Assembly (NCBI GenBank): GCA_045604405.1
Contig: JAZUNZ010000047.1
Location: 14,714 to 78,713, forward strand
Origin: UMGS1649 sp045604405
GTDB taxonomy: Bacteria > Bacillota > Clostridia > TANB77 > CAG-465
Direction: 5' to 3'
DNA: 64,000 nt
Shown: piece by piece, positions 1 to 8,676 of the stretch
Numbering within the stretch: position 1 is the first letter of the stretch
Layout: each line of letters opens with the position of its first letter
The notes under the pieces: model-generated
The model's database searches: none
What the model was told of the DNA's origin: nothing
The model's input: only the letters and a program-made list of their open reading frames with translations
Made by a program: the position numbers and the translations under genes

Positions 1-8
1 TAGATTTT

Positions 9-1136
9 ATGTCAGAAAAAAATCTTACCCCAGAGGAACTTGATGAACTATATAAAGCTTTAGAAGCTGCTGGAGTAGAAATGGCTTCAGAAGACAAAAA
101 AGATGAAGTTTTAGAGCATGAAGAAGATGATGACGATGACGATATAAAAGCGGGAATAATAGATAAGCTTGCAACAAGCGGAGATGCCGCAAATTCAGTT
201 GCAGAATTAGATATTGAACCAAACTTAGAAGATATAAGTGAAATTGAAAAAAATATTTTGCTAGAAGATATGAACGATTTTTCGTTTATAGATAGCATTA
301 GTGTCGACGATCCTGTAAGAATGTTCTTAAAGGAAATAGGAAAGATACAACTATTATCTTTAGAAGAAGAAGCGGAACTTGCGGATAAAATGGTAAGCGG
401 AGACAAAAAAGCAAAGCAAAAATTAGTTGAATCTAACCTAAGACTAGTTGTAAGTATAGCAAAAAGATATATTGGACGTGGAATGCACTTCTTAGATTTA
501 ATACAAGAAGGAAATCTAGGACTTATTAAAGCAGTAGATAAGTTTGATCCGACTAAAGGATATAAATTTAGTACTTATGCAACATGGTGGATAAGACAAG
601 CAATAACTCGTGCAATAGCTGACCAAGCAAGAACTATAAGAATACCAGTACATATGGTTGAAACTATAAATCGTCTTATGAGAAACTCAAGACACTTGCT
701 ACAAACTTTAGGTAGAGAACCAACTCCTGAAGAAATAGCAGCCGAGATGGAAATACCAGTAGAGAAGGTAAGAGATATTTTAAAAATTTCTCAAGATCCA
801 ATATCTTTAGAAACTCCTGTAGGAGAAGAAGATGATAGCAGTGTTGGGAATTTCATCCCGGATGATGATGCGCCATCTCCATCTGACCAGGCAGCAGACG
901 TGCTTTTAAAAGAACAAATAGAGGAAGTAATGGAAACATTAACTCCAAGAGAAGCAAGAGTGCTTAGATTAAGATTTGGACTAGAAGATGGAAGAACTAG
1001 AACTCTAGAAGAAGTAGGCCGTGAGTTCATGGTAACTAGAGAGAGAATAAGACAAATAGAAGCTAAAGCTTTAAGAAAATTAAGACATCCATCAAGAAGT
1101 AAAAAACTTAAAGACTTTATGAGCACAGATAAATAG
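9..1136 (+). CDS. rpoD: RNA polymerase primary sigma factor (sigma-70/SigA)
   Basis: Housekeeping sigma factor that directs core RNA polymerase to -35/-10 promoters. The 375-residue product has a very acidic, low-complexity N-terminal region (about residues 25-45, a run of D and E), which replaces a long region 1.1. Region 1.2/2.1 follows around 'DPVRMFLKEIGK'. The core region 2 motif 'NLRLVVSIAKRY' and the promoter-melting motif 'YATWWIRQAITRA' are intact. The region 4 helix-turn-helix sits at the C-terminus ('TLEEVGREFMVTRERIRQIE'). Length is normal for Firmicutes SigA. The TAG at bases 1-3 is probably the end of an upstream gene (often dnaG), which is outside the window. Confidence 0.98.
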   Translation: MSEKNLTPEELDELYKALEAAGVEMASEDKKDEVLEHEEDDDDDDIKAGIIDKLATSGDAANSVAELDIEPNLEDISEIEKNILLEDMNDFSFIDSISVDDPVRMFLKEIGKIQLLSLEEEAELADKMVSGDKKAKQKLVESNLRLVVSIAKRYIGRGMHFLDLIQEGNLGLIKAVDKFDPTKGYKFSTYATWWIRQAITRAIADQARTIRIPVHMVETINRLMRNSRHLLQTLGREPTPEEIAAEMEIPVEKVRDILKISQDPISLETPVGEEDDSSVGNFIPDDDAPSPSDQAADVLLKEQIEEVMETLTPREARVLRLRFGLEDGRTRTLEEVGREFMVTRERIRQIEAKALRKLRHPSRSKKLKDFMSTDK

Positions 1137-1183
1137 TATAAAAATATTATAAAAAATAAATATAATAATACAATAAAACAAAA

Positions 1184-1217
1184 AATAGCGGAAAGTATTT
1201 ACTTTCCGTTATTTTTT
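1184..1217. terminator. Bidirectional terminator between rpoD and the convergent gene
   Basis: Inverted repeat with arms of about 14 bp around CGGAAAGTA/TACTTTCCG and a 2-nt loop. A run of T follows on the + strand and the A-rich stretch upstream serves the - strand. It separates the convergent rpoD and the zinc-ribbon gene. Confidence 0.8.
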
Positions 1218-1220
1218 GTT

Positions 1221-1802
1221 TTAGGGGAGCTTAGCCATAAGTCTATTTAACTGGAAGCGATATTCCTCTTCAGTCAAAATAGTTTCATGCTTATCATCAC
1301 ATCCCATACTGTGAATCAATATCTTTCCTTTGAATTTAGGAAGGACGAGATCTCTGAATATAAAATTATCTTCAAAGAGCCTGTCGTACGCTGTTGTAAT
1401 AAGAGAAGTGTATTCTTCCGAGTCTCTTACAATAGCTTTACCATTCCAGTAAAGAAGACCATCCTCGCGCCAATCATGAAGTGAAAATTTTAGCTTCCAT
1501 GCAAGGTAGCCTGAGTAATTCTCACAGATATACTTTTGGTGCTTAGGATCTTGCACACGTAAAGACTGGAGAAAGGATTCCATTGACAGACAGTGTGTCT
1601 TATCTTCTTCGCAAGTATAAAAAAGGAATTTATGAGGAAACAGATTAGAAAGAGCGCTAGAAGTAGTATCTTTATAACCGATGTCGATAGTGTCTTCCAG
1701 ACTGTTCCAGCCGCATTCACAGACGTAATGAGTATTCATACACATCTTTGCGTCTTTACCACATAAAGGACATTTGATTACGGGCTTTGAAGTTGAATAC
1801 AT
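1221..1802 (-). CDS. Hypothetical zinc-ribbon protein
   Basis: I do not recognise the family. The 193-residue product begins with two Cys pairs ('CPLCGKDAKMC' and 'CECGW', residues about 11-31), a likely zinc ribbon. The rest is a soluble domain rich in aromatic and charged residues. The start is supported by GGAG eight bases upstream. The leader AAGGAGTAAAAAATATG is almost the same as that of the helical-repeat gene at 36886-37377. Its codons (CTC, CGC, GTC and similar) look less AT-biased than its neighbours. This suggests an acquired accessory gene. It is convergent with rpoD and shares its terminator. Confidence 0.75.
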   Translation of the reverse strand: MYSTSKPVIKCPLCGKDAKMCMNTHYVCECGWNSLEDTIDIGYKDTTSSALSNLFPHKFLFYTCEEDKTHCLSMESFLQSLRVQDPKHQKYICENYSGYLAWKLKFSLHDWREDGLLYWNGKAIVRDSEEYTSLITTAYDRLFEDNFIFRDLVLPKFKGKILIHSMGCDDKHETILTEEEYRFQLNRLMAKLP

Positions 1803-1838
1803 ATTTTTTACTCCTTATATAATAATTTGTTATAAGTA

Positions 1839-2537
1839 TCAAGATTGATTGCTTGTGCTTGCACTAGAGTCGGTATAAGTTGTAGGGATGAGGAATTCAT
1901 CTAGAATAGATACAACATGGAAATATTCTTCGCTAGGATATTTTATAAGAATATCATAGACGACCTGCATTTTATTAGCATACACATTTCCATTTTCCAC
2001 AAGATTTTTCTCTGTAAGTCTATAAGAGGAGAAGCCGGATGCGCCATAATCTCCGCAAACAAAGCCCCAACCCTCAATCAAGTCCTTGCTAAAGCCTTCT
2101 ATAGCAAATTGATTTTGGTATTGATACTTATCTGATACAAGGAATCCATCTTGAGAATAACCGTGGAAAGAATCGTCCATAGAATCTTGAGTTAGACCAT
2201 CTAACTGAGGCAGTGTGGATTTTAAAGACAGGTCTATATGAACATGTTCGATTAATATTATTGTTCCTTTAGGAGCATTTTTAACCGAAGCTGTCATATT
2301 AATAACTTTAGAGTCTGTAATTCTCCAACGATTTAAGTCATAGTCGCCTGTAGTGTATGTGGTTATAAACTCAAAATCTTCTATAACATGTGTTTTTTTC
2401 AAAACACTACCATTTAATGGGGTTAGAGTAGGCAAGTTTTCTTCTTTAGGTACTGTTTCGATTTCCTCATCAAGACATCCTGTCAGTGCAAAAAGTGCAA
2501 CAAAAACGACCAATAAAAATGTTAAATACCGTTTCAT
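1839..2537 (-). CDS. Predicted lipoprotein of unknown function
   Basis: 232 residues with a lipoprotein signal peptide: positively charged start (MKRY), hydrophobic core 'LTFLLVVFVALFALTG' and lipobox L-T-G-C with the lipidated Cys at about residue 21. The mature part is acidic at first ('DEEIETVPKEE') and then forms a mixed domain with no motif I can name. It would be anchored to the outer face of the membrane. AGGAGG-like Shine-Dalgarno (GGAGG) lies 7 bases before the ATG. It lies 36 bp upstream of, and in the same direction as, the zinc-ribbon gene, so the two may be co-transcribed. Confidence 0.75.
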   Translation of the reverse strand: MKRYLTFLLVVFVALFALTGCLDEEIETVPKEENLPTLTPLNGSVLKKTHVIEDFEFITTYTTGDYDLNRWRITDSKVINMTASVKNAPKGTIILIEHVHIDLSLKSTLPQLDGLTQDSMDDSFHGYSQDGFLVSDKYQYQNQFAIEGFSKDLIEGWGFVCGDYGASGFSSYRLTEKNLVENGNVYANKMQVVYDILIKYPSEEYFHVVSILDEFLIPTTYTDSSASTSNQS

Positions 2538-2681
2538 AATATTCCTCCAAGTTTAAAAATATTAAATTTTGCCTTCATCGCTAATAAGAGATGAACTATG
2601 TTATGAACGTACAAAATATTATATCACAAGTTGTCATAATATTCAAGAAAACGTGTTTGAATATACGATGAGATTAAAAAA

Positions 2682-3068
2682 TTAAAAGATATTTACGCGA
2701 TAATTTGCATATTTATTTGAGATAGTAATAGTGTTAGAGTTTTCTATTTTATCTGAAGGGATTAGATACATGGATGAATCTGCTAAAAAGACAAATAATA
2801 AGTCTACAGAAGTATTCTTAAATGTTTTGTATGTTGTGCCTTTAGTGCCACCACAACTTTTTAGGGCAACTTGGAAATGATTATATCTAGTTTTACAACC
2901 GCTAGATTTTACTTGCACCGTTTGTATAATTTTATTCTTTTAGATGATTAGGTCATAATCTTGAGTATCGTTAAGAGGGATAGATACGGTGTAACCTTTT
3001 GAAGAAAAATATGCTATTGCCACTCCTAAAGCAGTATTACCTTTTTCTTTATTTGTAGAAAATTTAAT
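2682..3068 (-). pseudogene. PD-(D/E)XK endonuclease of the group I intron-associated family, broken
   Basis: On the minus strand a 128-codon frame runs from an ATT at 3068 to TAA at 2682, interrupted by one in-frame TAA at 2940-2942. Before the stop it reads 'NKEKGNTALGVAIAYFSSKG' and 'NDTQDYDLII'; after it, 'QVKSSGCKT', 'KSCGGTKG', 'NTSVDLLFVF' and 'MYLIPSDKI'. This is the order and spacing of the PD-(D/E)XK endonucleases found with group I introns (I-Ssp6803I-like, PF11645). The Asp of 'YDLII' and the Lys of 'QVK' fit the metal-binding core. AGGAGG lies 6 bases before the ATT, exactly where an ATG would be expected, so the start codon also seems lost. It begins just 51 bp past the 3' end of the intron-bearing tRNA-Tyr. 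Confidence 0.75.
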
Positions 3069-3118
3069 AAATAACCTCCTAGAAAATAAAAAAATACAAG
3101 TATTAAAATACTTGCATT

Positions 3119-3429
3119 TGGTGGGAGGGGATGGATTCGAACCATCGTAAGCGAACGCTAACAGATTTCTTACTACTATAACTTTCGTTACCAAACAAAT
3201 TGTTTGTAGTCTGGACTTTCTCTTTATCTCCAAATAGAAGATACCCGGTATAAAGTCTCTACACTCAAAGATTAAATCTTTTAGCTCGGGATTGCCATCA
3301 GCATTACCTGTTAAGGTTTCCCCGAATTAGCCAGGTTATCATCATACAATTACTTGTATGAGCTGCAAGTTTAGGTTTTTGAAACCAAAGACCACAGTCT
3401 GCCTCCTTTAGCCACTCGGACACCCGCCC
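3119..3429 (-). tRNA. tRNA-Tyr (anticodon GTA) interrupted by a group I intron; CCA encoded
   Basis: The 5' exon is 3394-3429 (36 nt; acceptor GGGCGGG, D-arm and the start of the anticodon arm, GCAGA then CTGT). The 3' exon is 3119-3168 (50 nt: AAATCTGT, a long class II variable arm, the T-arm GATGG-TTCGAAT-CCATC, the acceptor CCCTCCC, discriminator A and an encoded CCA). Joining them gives an 86-nt class II tRNA with anticodon loop CTGTAAA, hence GTA for tyrosine. The break falls after the second anticodon base (position 35). One C4-T69 mismatch is seen in the acceptor stem. It lies 27 bp downstream of another tRNA and would be read from the same minus-strand transcript. Confidence 0.88.
3169..3393 (-). 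ncRNA. Group I self-splicing intron (225 nt, probably IC3-like) in tRNA-Tyr
   Basis: The upstream exon ends in T (3394) and the intron ends in G (3169), as group I splicing requires. Read 5' to 3' on the minus strand it contains CGGGGAAACCT (P4/P5 region), then GGCAATCCCGAGC (P6/P3 junction), then GTGTAGAGACT (P7 5' strand), then GAGAAAGTCC (P7 3' strand). These appear in the same order as in the cyanobacterial tRNA-Leu introns. At 225 nt it is near minimal and holds no internal ORF. Splicing would follow the guanosine-initiated two-step pathway. Confidence 0.85.
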
Positions 3430-3456
3430 ATATAATATATATTCACTACTTATGTG

Positions 3457-3533
3457 TGGTGGGCCTTCAAGGATTCGAACCTTGGACCCACCGGTTATGA
3501 GCCGGTTGCTCTGACCAACTGAGCTAAAGGCCC
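3457..3533 (-). tRNA. tRNA with anticodon CAT (elongator Met or lysidine-type Ile2)
   Basis: A complete 77-nt cloverleaf with encoded CCA: acceptor GGGCCTT/AAGGCCC, D-arm containing AGCTCAGTTGGT, anticodon stem CCGG with loop CTCATAA, and T-arm CAAGG-TTCGAAT-CCTTG. The loop reads CAT. It is not an initiator type, because there are no three G-C pairs at the base of the anticodon stem. The C4-G69 and C5-G68 pairs are also features favoured by TilS in tRNA-Ile2, so Ile2 cannot be excluded. Confidence 0.93.
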
Positions 3534-3628
3534 ACACTTCGTAGTGAACAGTATTATTATAATTAATTTATAATTATTTGTCAATAGAAATTTGTAATTT
3601 TTTTAAATATTTTTTGCTGTTAACATAA

Positions 3629-4723
3629 CTATACGTTGAACTTGAATAATATAATGTCACCATCTTGTACTACATATTCTTTTCCTTCAAGTCTTACTAA
3701 CCCTTTATCCCTAGCGCCGGCATATGTCCCAGATGCTATTAAGTCGTCGTATGATACAATTTCTGCTTTTATAAAACCGCGCTCAAAATCTGTATGTATT
3801 TTTCCGGCAGCTTGAGGTGCTTTTGTACCTTTAGTAATTGTCCATGCACGGACTTCTTGTTTACCTGCTGTAAGATAAGAGATAAGGTTTAATAATTCAT
3901 AGCTCTTAACAGCTAAAAGATCAAGGCCAGAATGTTTCATGCCATAGTCTTGCATAAGCATCATTTTATCTTCATCATCTAATTCAGATAGCTCTTCTTC
4001 AAGCTTGGCACAAAGTGGAATACAGATAGTATTTTCTGCTAAGGCATATTCTTTAACCTTATTTACATTTGCGTCTGTATCAATACTTGAAAGTTGATCT
4101 TCATTTACATTTGCAATATATATTACTTTTTTAGATGTAAGCAAGAATAGGTCAGAAATTAATGCTTGTTCTTCTTTAGATATTTCAACAGTTCTTGCAG
4201 GTAATCCTTGCTCTAATTTATCTTTAATTCTATTTAGCACTTCAACCTCTAAAAGGGCATCTTTGTCGTGAGATTTAGCTTGTTTATTTGCTCTTTCAAG
4301 TCTACGATTTATAGTTTCAATATCTGAGAAAATTAATTCTAAATTTATAGTTTCAATGTCAGCTAAAGGATCAATTTTCCCTTCAACATGTACTATATCT
4401 TTGTTTTCAAAACATCTTACAACGTGTACTATAGCATCAACTTCACGTATATGAGCAAGGAACTTATTACCTAATCCTTCGCCTTTTGAAGCACCTTTTA
4501 CAAGACCTGCAATGTCTACGAATTCTATAACAGCGTATGTAGTTTTTAAAGCGTCATACATTTTAGTTAAAACTTCTAATCTTTCATCTGGAACAAGCAC
4601 AGTTCCAATATTTGGTTCTATTGTACAGAATGGATAATTTGCACTTTCAGCACCAGCTTTTGTAATGGCGTTGAATAATGTGCTCTTTCCAACATTTGGT
4701 AAACCTACTATACCTAATTTCAA
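3629..4723 (-). CDS. ychF: Redox-regulated ribosome-binding ATPase YchF (Obg family)
   Basis: 364 residues, the normal length. The P-loop 'GLPNVGKSTLFNAI' is at residue 7, the switch/G3 region is 'DIAGLVKGASKGEGLGNKF', and the nucleotide-base motif is an altered NKxD ('IANVNEDQ'), typical of YchF, which prefers ATP to GTP. The C-terminal TGS domain covers about 280-364 ('TKGTKAPQAAGKIHTDFERGF'). The protein binds the 50S subunit and acts in translation and stress responses. The start is supported by AGGGAGTG close to the ATG. It is monocistronic and divergent from the kinase gene at 4857. Confidence 0.97.
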   Translation of the reverse strand: MKLGIVGLPNVGKSTLFNAITKAGAESANYPFCTIEPNIGTVLVPDERLEVLTKMYDALKTTYAVIEFVDIAGLVKGASKGEGLGNKFLAHIREVDAIVHVVRCFENKDIVHVEGKIDPLADIETINLELIFSDIETINRRLERANKQAKSHDKDALLEVEVLNRIKDKLEQGLPARTVEISKEEQALISDLFLLTSKKVIYIANVNEDQLSSIDTDANVNKVKEYALAENTICIPLCAKLEEELSELDDEDKMMLMQDYGMKHSGLDLLAVKSYELLNLISYLTAGKQEVRAWTITKGTKAPQAAGKIHTDFERGFIKAEIVSYDDLIASGTYAGARDKGLVRLEGKEYVVQDGDIILFKFNV

Positions 4724-4787
4724 TTAAATCACTCCCTTTAAAGTCTGTCATATTATATACTAAAAAGTAAAAAAAGTAAAGGAATAA

Positions 4788-4816
4788 TTGACTTTTTACC
4801 CGCTATAGTATATAGT
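4788..4816 (+). promoter_or_regulatory. Sigma-A promoter for the TGS-kinase gene
   Basis: TTGACT (4788-4793), 17-bp spacer, TATAGT (4811-4816). The predicted start lies about 33 bp before the ATG at 4857. Confidence 0.6.
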
Positions 4817-4856
4817 TATATAGACATAACATATATGAAAAATAAAGGAGATACAT

Positions 4857-6524
4857 ATGATAGAAGAATTAAAAAACAAAAAGATAAAAGTAAGTATGAG
4901 TCAAACAGAACAGATAATAGTAAAGTATAATACGAAGGTAAGAGATGTATTATCTTTATTGGATATGGAAGATAAAGACATATTAGCAGTTAAGGTAAAT
5001 AACAGCATAAGAAGTTTAGATTATATGCTTTGCGAAAACTCTCATATGACTCCAGTAAGATATAACAGCGCAGACGGTTATAGAATATACATACGCACGG
5101 TTAAATTTATGCTTTACATGGCACTTAAACGTTTATATCCATCTTTGGACATAGAAGTATGTAACACAATAGATGGAATTATATATTTTATATGTAAGGA
5201 TGTGCAATTTACAGACGATATGGCTGTTGAACTGCTAAAGGAAATGAGAACAATTGTAAAAAATGATTCTAAGTTCGATAGAAAAGTAGTAACTTTTGAA
5301 GAAGCAAAATATTTATTTGAACTTTCTAAAAATGAAAATGTATTAGACAATATGGCAATTAGAATGTCACCACATTTAACCATACATATATCTGAAAATA
5401 TATATGGCTTAACAGATGGAATCTTAGCGCCAAGTGCCAGTTATGCTCCAGACTTTAATATTAAAAAGTTTAGACGAGGCTTTGCACTAATTGTTCCAAA
5501 ACAAGACAATAGAAAAGTTATAGTAGACAAGATAAACGACAGTCCACTTTATAGTGTATTTGAAGAAAGAGCAGATTTTTTAGATATAATAAAAGTAAGA
5601 AGTGTATCTGAGCTTAATCGCAAAGTTATAGATGGTAGCATAAAGGATGTAATACGTGTTAATGAAGCAGAACATAATAGAAAATTTGCAGAGCTTGTAA
5701 TGGACATTAAAGCAAAAGGTAAAAAAAGATTAATCCTTATTGCAGGTCCTTCTTCATCAGGAAAGACTACATTTGCTAATAGACTATGCACAAATCTAAA
5801 AACAATAGGGTACAATCCACATGTGATTTCTATGGATAACTACTTTAAAGAAAGAGTAGACACACCACTGCAACCTAATGGCGAATATGATTTTGAAACT
5901 ATAGATGCCTTAGACTTAAAACTGTTTAATTCAGACATGAACAAGTTGTTTCTTGGCAAAAAAATAAATATGCCAGAATTTAACTTTTTAACAGGTTGTA
6001 AGGAGTATCCAGGAAATTATTTAAAACTTGAAGATAATGATGTAGTAATTCTTGAAGGAATTCATGCATTAAATCCAAAACTTTTAAATGATGTGGATGA
6101 TTCTTTAAAATACAGAATATATATTGCGCCGATGACGACGCTTAGTATAGATGATTTTTCTAAGGTATCCACTACAGATACTAGAATGCTAAGAAGAATA
6201 TTAAGAGACTACAAGAATAGAGGGCATGAAGTGGAAAAAACACTTGGTATGTGGTCGAACCTAATGAGAGGGGAAACAAAATATATATATCCATATATTA
6301 AATATGCAGACTATATATTTAACACAAGTTTTGTATATGAGATAGGAGCTATAAGAACATTCGTGGAGCCATTATTACTTAAGGTGGATACAACGAGTCC
6401 ATATTTTTCTGAAGCAAGGCGACTTTATCATTTTATACAAAAATTCTTACCTATAGAAACTACAGAAATACCTTTAGAAAGTATTATTAGAGAATTTATA
6501 GGAAATTCAAGCTTTAAGAGATAG
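4857..6524 (+). CDS. Nucleoside kinase with N-terminal TGS/ThrRS-like domain (uridine kinase-like)
   Basis: 555 residues in three parts. Residues 1-60 are TGS-like; 60-220 resemble the editing/second-additional domain of threonyl-tRNA synthetase ('MSPHLTIHISE'). From about 290 there is a uridine kinase/phosphoribulokinase P-loop domain with Walker A 'LIAGPSSSGKTTFANRL'. The motifs 'SMDNYF' and 'YDFETIDAL' follow as in Udk. This fusion is common in Clostridia and Thermotogae and is annotated as nucleoside kinase; the exact substrate is not settled. It probably phosphorylates uridine/cytidine. GGAG lies 6 bases before the ATG. It begins a same-strand run with the RNHCP gene and argS (gaps of 17 and 0 bp). 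Confidence 0.85.
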   Translation: MIEELKNKKIKVSMSQTEQIIVKYNTKVRDVLSLLDMEDKDILAVKVNNSIRSLDYMLCENSHMTPVRYNSADGYRIYIRTVKFMLYMALKRLYPSLDIEVCNTIDGIIYFICKDVQFTDDMAVELLKEMRTIVKNDSKFDRKVVTFEEAKYLFELSKNENVLDNMAIRMSPHLTIHISENIYGLTDGILAPSASYAPDFNIKKFRRGFALIVPKQDNRKVIVDKINDSPLYSVFEERADFLDIIKVRSVSELNRKVIDGSIKDVIRVNEAEHNRKFAELVMDIKAKGKKRLILIAGPSSSGKTTFANRLCTNLKTIGYNPHVISMDNYFKERVDTPLQPNGEYDFETIDALDLKLFNSDMNKLFLGKKINMPEFNFLTGCKEYPGNYLKLEDNDVVILEGIHALNPKLLNDVDDSLKYRIYIAPMTTLSIDDFSKVSTTDTRMLRRILRDYKNRGHEVEKTLGMWSNLMRGETKYIYPYIKYADYIFNTSFVYEIGAIRTFVEPLLLKVDTTSPYFSEARRLYHFIQKFLPIETTEIPLESIIREFIGNSSFKR

Positions 6525-6541
6525 AAAGGAAGCATAAGCAC

Positions 6542-6859
6542 ATGTTTTTAAAAAACGATCAGTCTTTTATATGTGTTAATTGTGGAAGCCAAGTTGAAAA
6601 ACTTGGCTACACTTCTAGAGACCATTGCAATAAATGCCTATATTCGTTGCATGTAGACATTGAGCCTGGGGACAGGCTCAATGAATGCAAAGGTATGCTT
6701 AAACCTATAAATGTGTTAGACACGGGTAAAAAACATATGCAAATAGAGTATATTTGCACAAAATGTGGAAAAAAGACTAGAAACATTGTGGCAGCTGACG
6801 ATAGCAAAGAGGAAATTTTAAATATAGTTAGAAATTATGCAAAAGCAGGAGGAAGATAA
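6542..6859 (+). CDS. RNHCP-domain zinc protein
   Basis: 105 residues with four Cys/His clusters: 'CVNCG', 'SRDHCNKCLYSLHVD', 'C' of 'NECKG' and 'CTKCGKK'. This is the RNHCP family (PF12647), named for an R-N-H-C-P motif, seen here as S-R-D-H-C-N-K-C. It is a presumed zinc ribbon, possibly nucleic-acid binding, of unknown function. It lies between the kinase and argS, its stop codon (TAA) directly abutting the argS start, which suggests translational coupling. Confidence 0.85.
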   Translation: MFLKNDQSFICVNCGSQVEKLGYTSRDHCNKCLYSLHVDIEPGDRLNECKGMLKPINVLDTGKKHMQIEYICTKCGKKTRNIVAADDSKEEILNIVRNYAKAGGR

Positions 6860-8563
6860 ATGGATAATATAAAGCAAAACATCGCTACAGCTATAGCTAA
6901 AGTATTAGAGATGGATGTAGAGGAAATAAAACAAAATATTGAGAAGCCAAAAATGAGCGATATGGGAGACTTTGCGTATCCTTGCTTTAGACTAGCAAGT
7001 AAGTTTAAAAAAGCACCACCAATCATTGCAAATGAAATAAAGGACAAGCTAGCTATAATTGATGGGGTAGCTAAAATAGAAGTTGTAGCAGGATATATAA
7101 ACTTTTTTGCAGATAGTAATAAAGTAGCTCAAACAGTAGTTAAACAAATAGTAGAAGAAGGAGATAATTGCTATAAACTAGATGAAGGTGTTGGCAAAAC
7201 AATATGTATAGATTATTCTTCACCTAATATTGCCAAACCTTTCCACATAGGACATTTACGTTCTACAGTAATTGGTGCGGCTTTAGTAAAGATATATAAA
7301 GCATTAGGATATAATGTAGTTGGAATAAATCATTTAGGAGATTTTGGTACACAGTTTGGTTATGTTATAGAGGGTTACAAAAGATTTGGTAAGGACTATG
7401 ATCTAACTACTGAACCAATAAAGAAGCTAGTTGAAATTTATGTAAAAATAAATGAAATGGCAAAAGATGATGAAGCAATAGTAGAAAGCGCAAGAAAGAA
7501 TTTCGCGCTTTTGGAAGCTGGAGACGAGGAAACAGTAGCTTTATGGGAAAGATTTAGAGCCTTAAGTCTGGAAGAATACAAAAAGATATATGATATATTA
7601 GGTATTACGTTTGATTCATACAATGGCGAAGCTTTCTATAACGACAAAATGGATGAAATAGTAGATATTCTAAAAGAAAAGAACAAGCTTGTGGAAAGCG
7701 AAGGCGCTAAGGTGGTAGAACTAGAAACAGAAAAAGTTCCTTGTATGATACTTAAAACTAATGGCTCTACTACTTATGCAACACGTGATCTTGCAGCAAT
7801 ACTTTATAGGGCAAGAACTTATGATTATACTAAGTGTTTATACCTTACAGGTTATGAACAAATCTTACACTTTAAGCAAATATTTGAAACTGCAAAATAT
7901 ATTGTAGATGAAAAATATGTTACTGGATTAACACATGTGCCATTTGGCATGGTGCTAGGACCAGGCGGAAAGAAACTATCTACTCGTAAAGGCGCTTCTA
8001 CTACAATAAAAGATGTAATAGATGAAGCGGTAGATAAGGCTTATCTTGTTTTAGAATCTAAAGGAAAAACAGGAGAAGACGCAGAAAGAATTGCAAGTAG
8101 TGTTGGTATAGGAGCTGTAATATTTAACGACCTTAAAAATAATAGAATAAAAGATGAAATATTTGACCTTGATGAAATGTTAAAATTTGAAGGAGAAACA
8201 GGTCCGTATGTCCAATATACATATGTAAGAACTAACAGCATAATGAAAAAAGCAGAGGTTGAGATTAATATACACAATATAGATTTAAGTAAGCTTCAGG
8301 CTAAAGAAGAAATTGAGCTTATAAAGCTTCTTGCAAATAGAAAAAATGTTGTAAAAGAAGCAGCAAAGGAAAATGAACCTTCAATACTTACAAGATATAT
8401 AATAGACGTAGCAAGTAGCTTTTCAAAATATTATAATGAATGTCAAATAATAGTAGATGATGAGAGCTTAAAATTAGCAAGACTTGCGCTCGTTAAAGCA
8501 ACAGGATACGTATTAAAAAATGGCCTTGAAATGCTTGGAATAAATGCGCCAGAAAAAATGTAA
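6860..8563 (+). CDS. argS: Arginyl-tRNA synthetase
   Basis: Charges tRNA-Arg with arginine (class I synthetase, cytosol). 567 residues. N-terminal Add-1 domain (1-110), the HIGH motif 'KPFHIGHLRST' near residue 130, the KMSKS-type loop 'GGKKLSTRKG', and the C-terminal DALR anticodon-binding domain from about 450 ('GPYVQYTYVRTNSIMKKA'). Ribosome binding site GGAGGAAG is 5 bases before the ATG. It is the last gene of its operon, followed by a terminator-like hairpin. Confidence 0.97.
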   Translation: MDNIKQNIATAIAKVLEMDVEEIKQNIEKPKMSDMGDFAYPCFRLASKFKKAPPIIANEIKDKLAIIDGVAKIEVVAGYINFFADSNKVAQTVVKQIVEEGDNCYKLDEGVGKTICIDYSSPNIAKPFHIGHLRSTVIGAALVKIYKALGYNVVGINHLGDFGTQFGYVIEGYKRFGKDYDLTTEPIKKLVEIYVKINEMAKDDEAIVESARKNFALLEAGDEETVALWERFRALSLEEYKKIYDILGITFDSYNGEAFYNDKMDEIVDILKEKNKLVESEGAKVVELETEKVPCMILKTNGSTTYATRDLAAILYRARTYDYTKCLYLTGYEQILHFKQIFETAKYIVDEKYVTGLTHVPFGMVLGPGGKKLSTRKGASTTIKDVIDEAVDKAYLVLESKGKTGEDAERIASSVGIGAVIFNDLKNNRIKDEIFDLDEMLKFEGETGPYVQYTYVRTNSIMKKAEVEINIHNIDLSKLQAKEEIELIKLLANRKNVVKEAAKENEPSILTRYIIDVASSFSKYYNECQIIVDDESLKLARLALVKATGYVLKNGLEMLGINAPEKM

Positions 8564-8572
8564 AAAACAAAA

Positions 8573-8597
8573 AGGGAAGTCGTATTGACTTTCTTTT
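8573..8597 (+). terminator. Weak terminator after argS
   Basis: Short stem AAGTC/GACTT with G-T extended arms, followed by TTCTTTTTT. Confidence 0.5.
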
Positions 8598-8676
8598 TTA
8601 TCACGAATTGGTAGTTAATTAAAACAATAATATGTGAATTAAAGTGGGTGTATTAGGACGGAAGCTATTCATAAAT

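Noticed and set aside
2940..3233. Continuous 97-codon frame running through the tRNA 3' exon into the endonuclease
   Set aside because: The first 55 codons are tRNA and spacer sequence; only the part after the AGGAGG site matches the endonuclease family.
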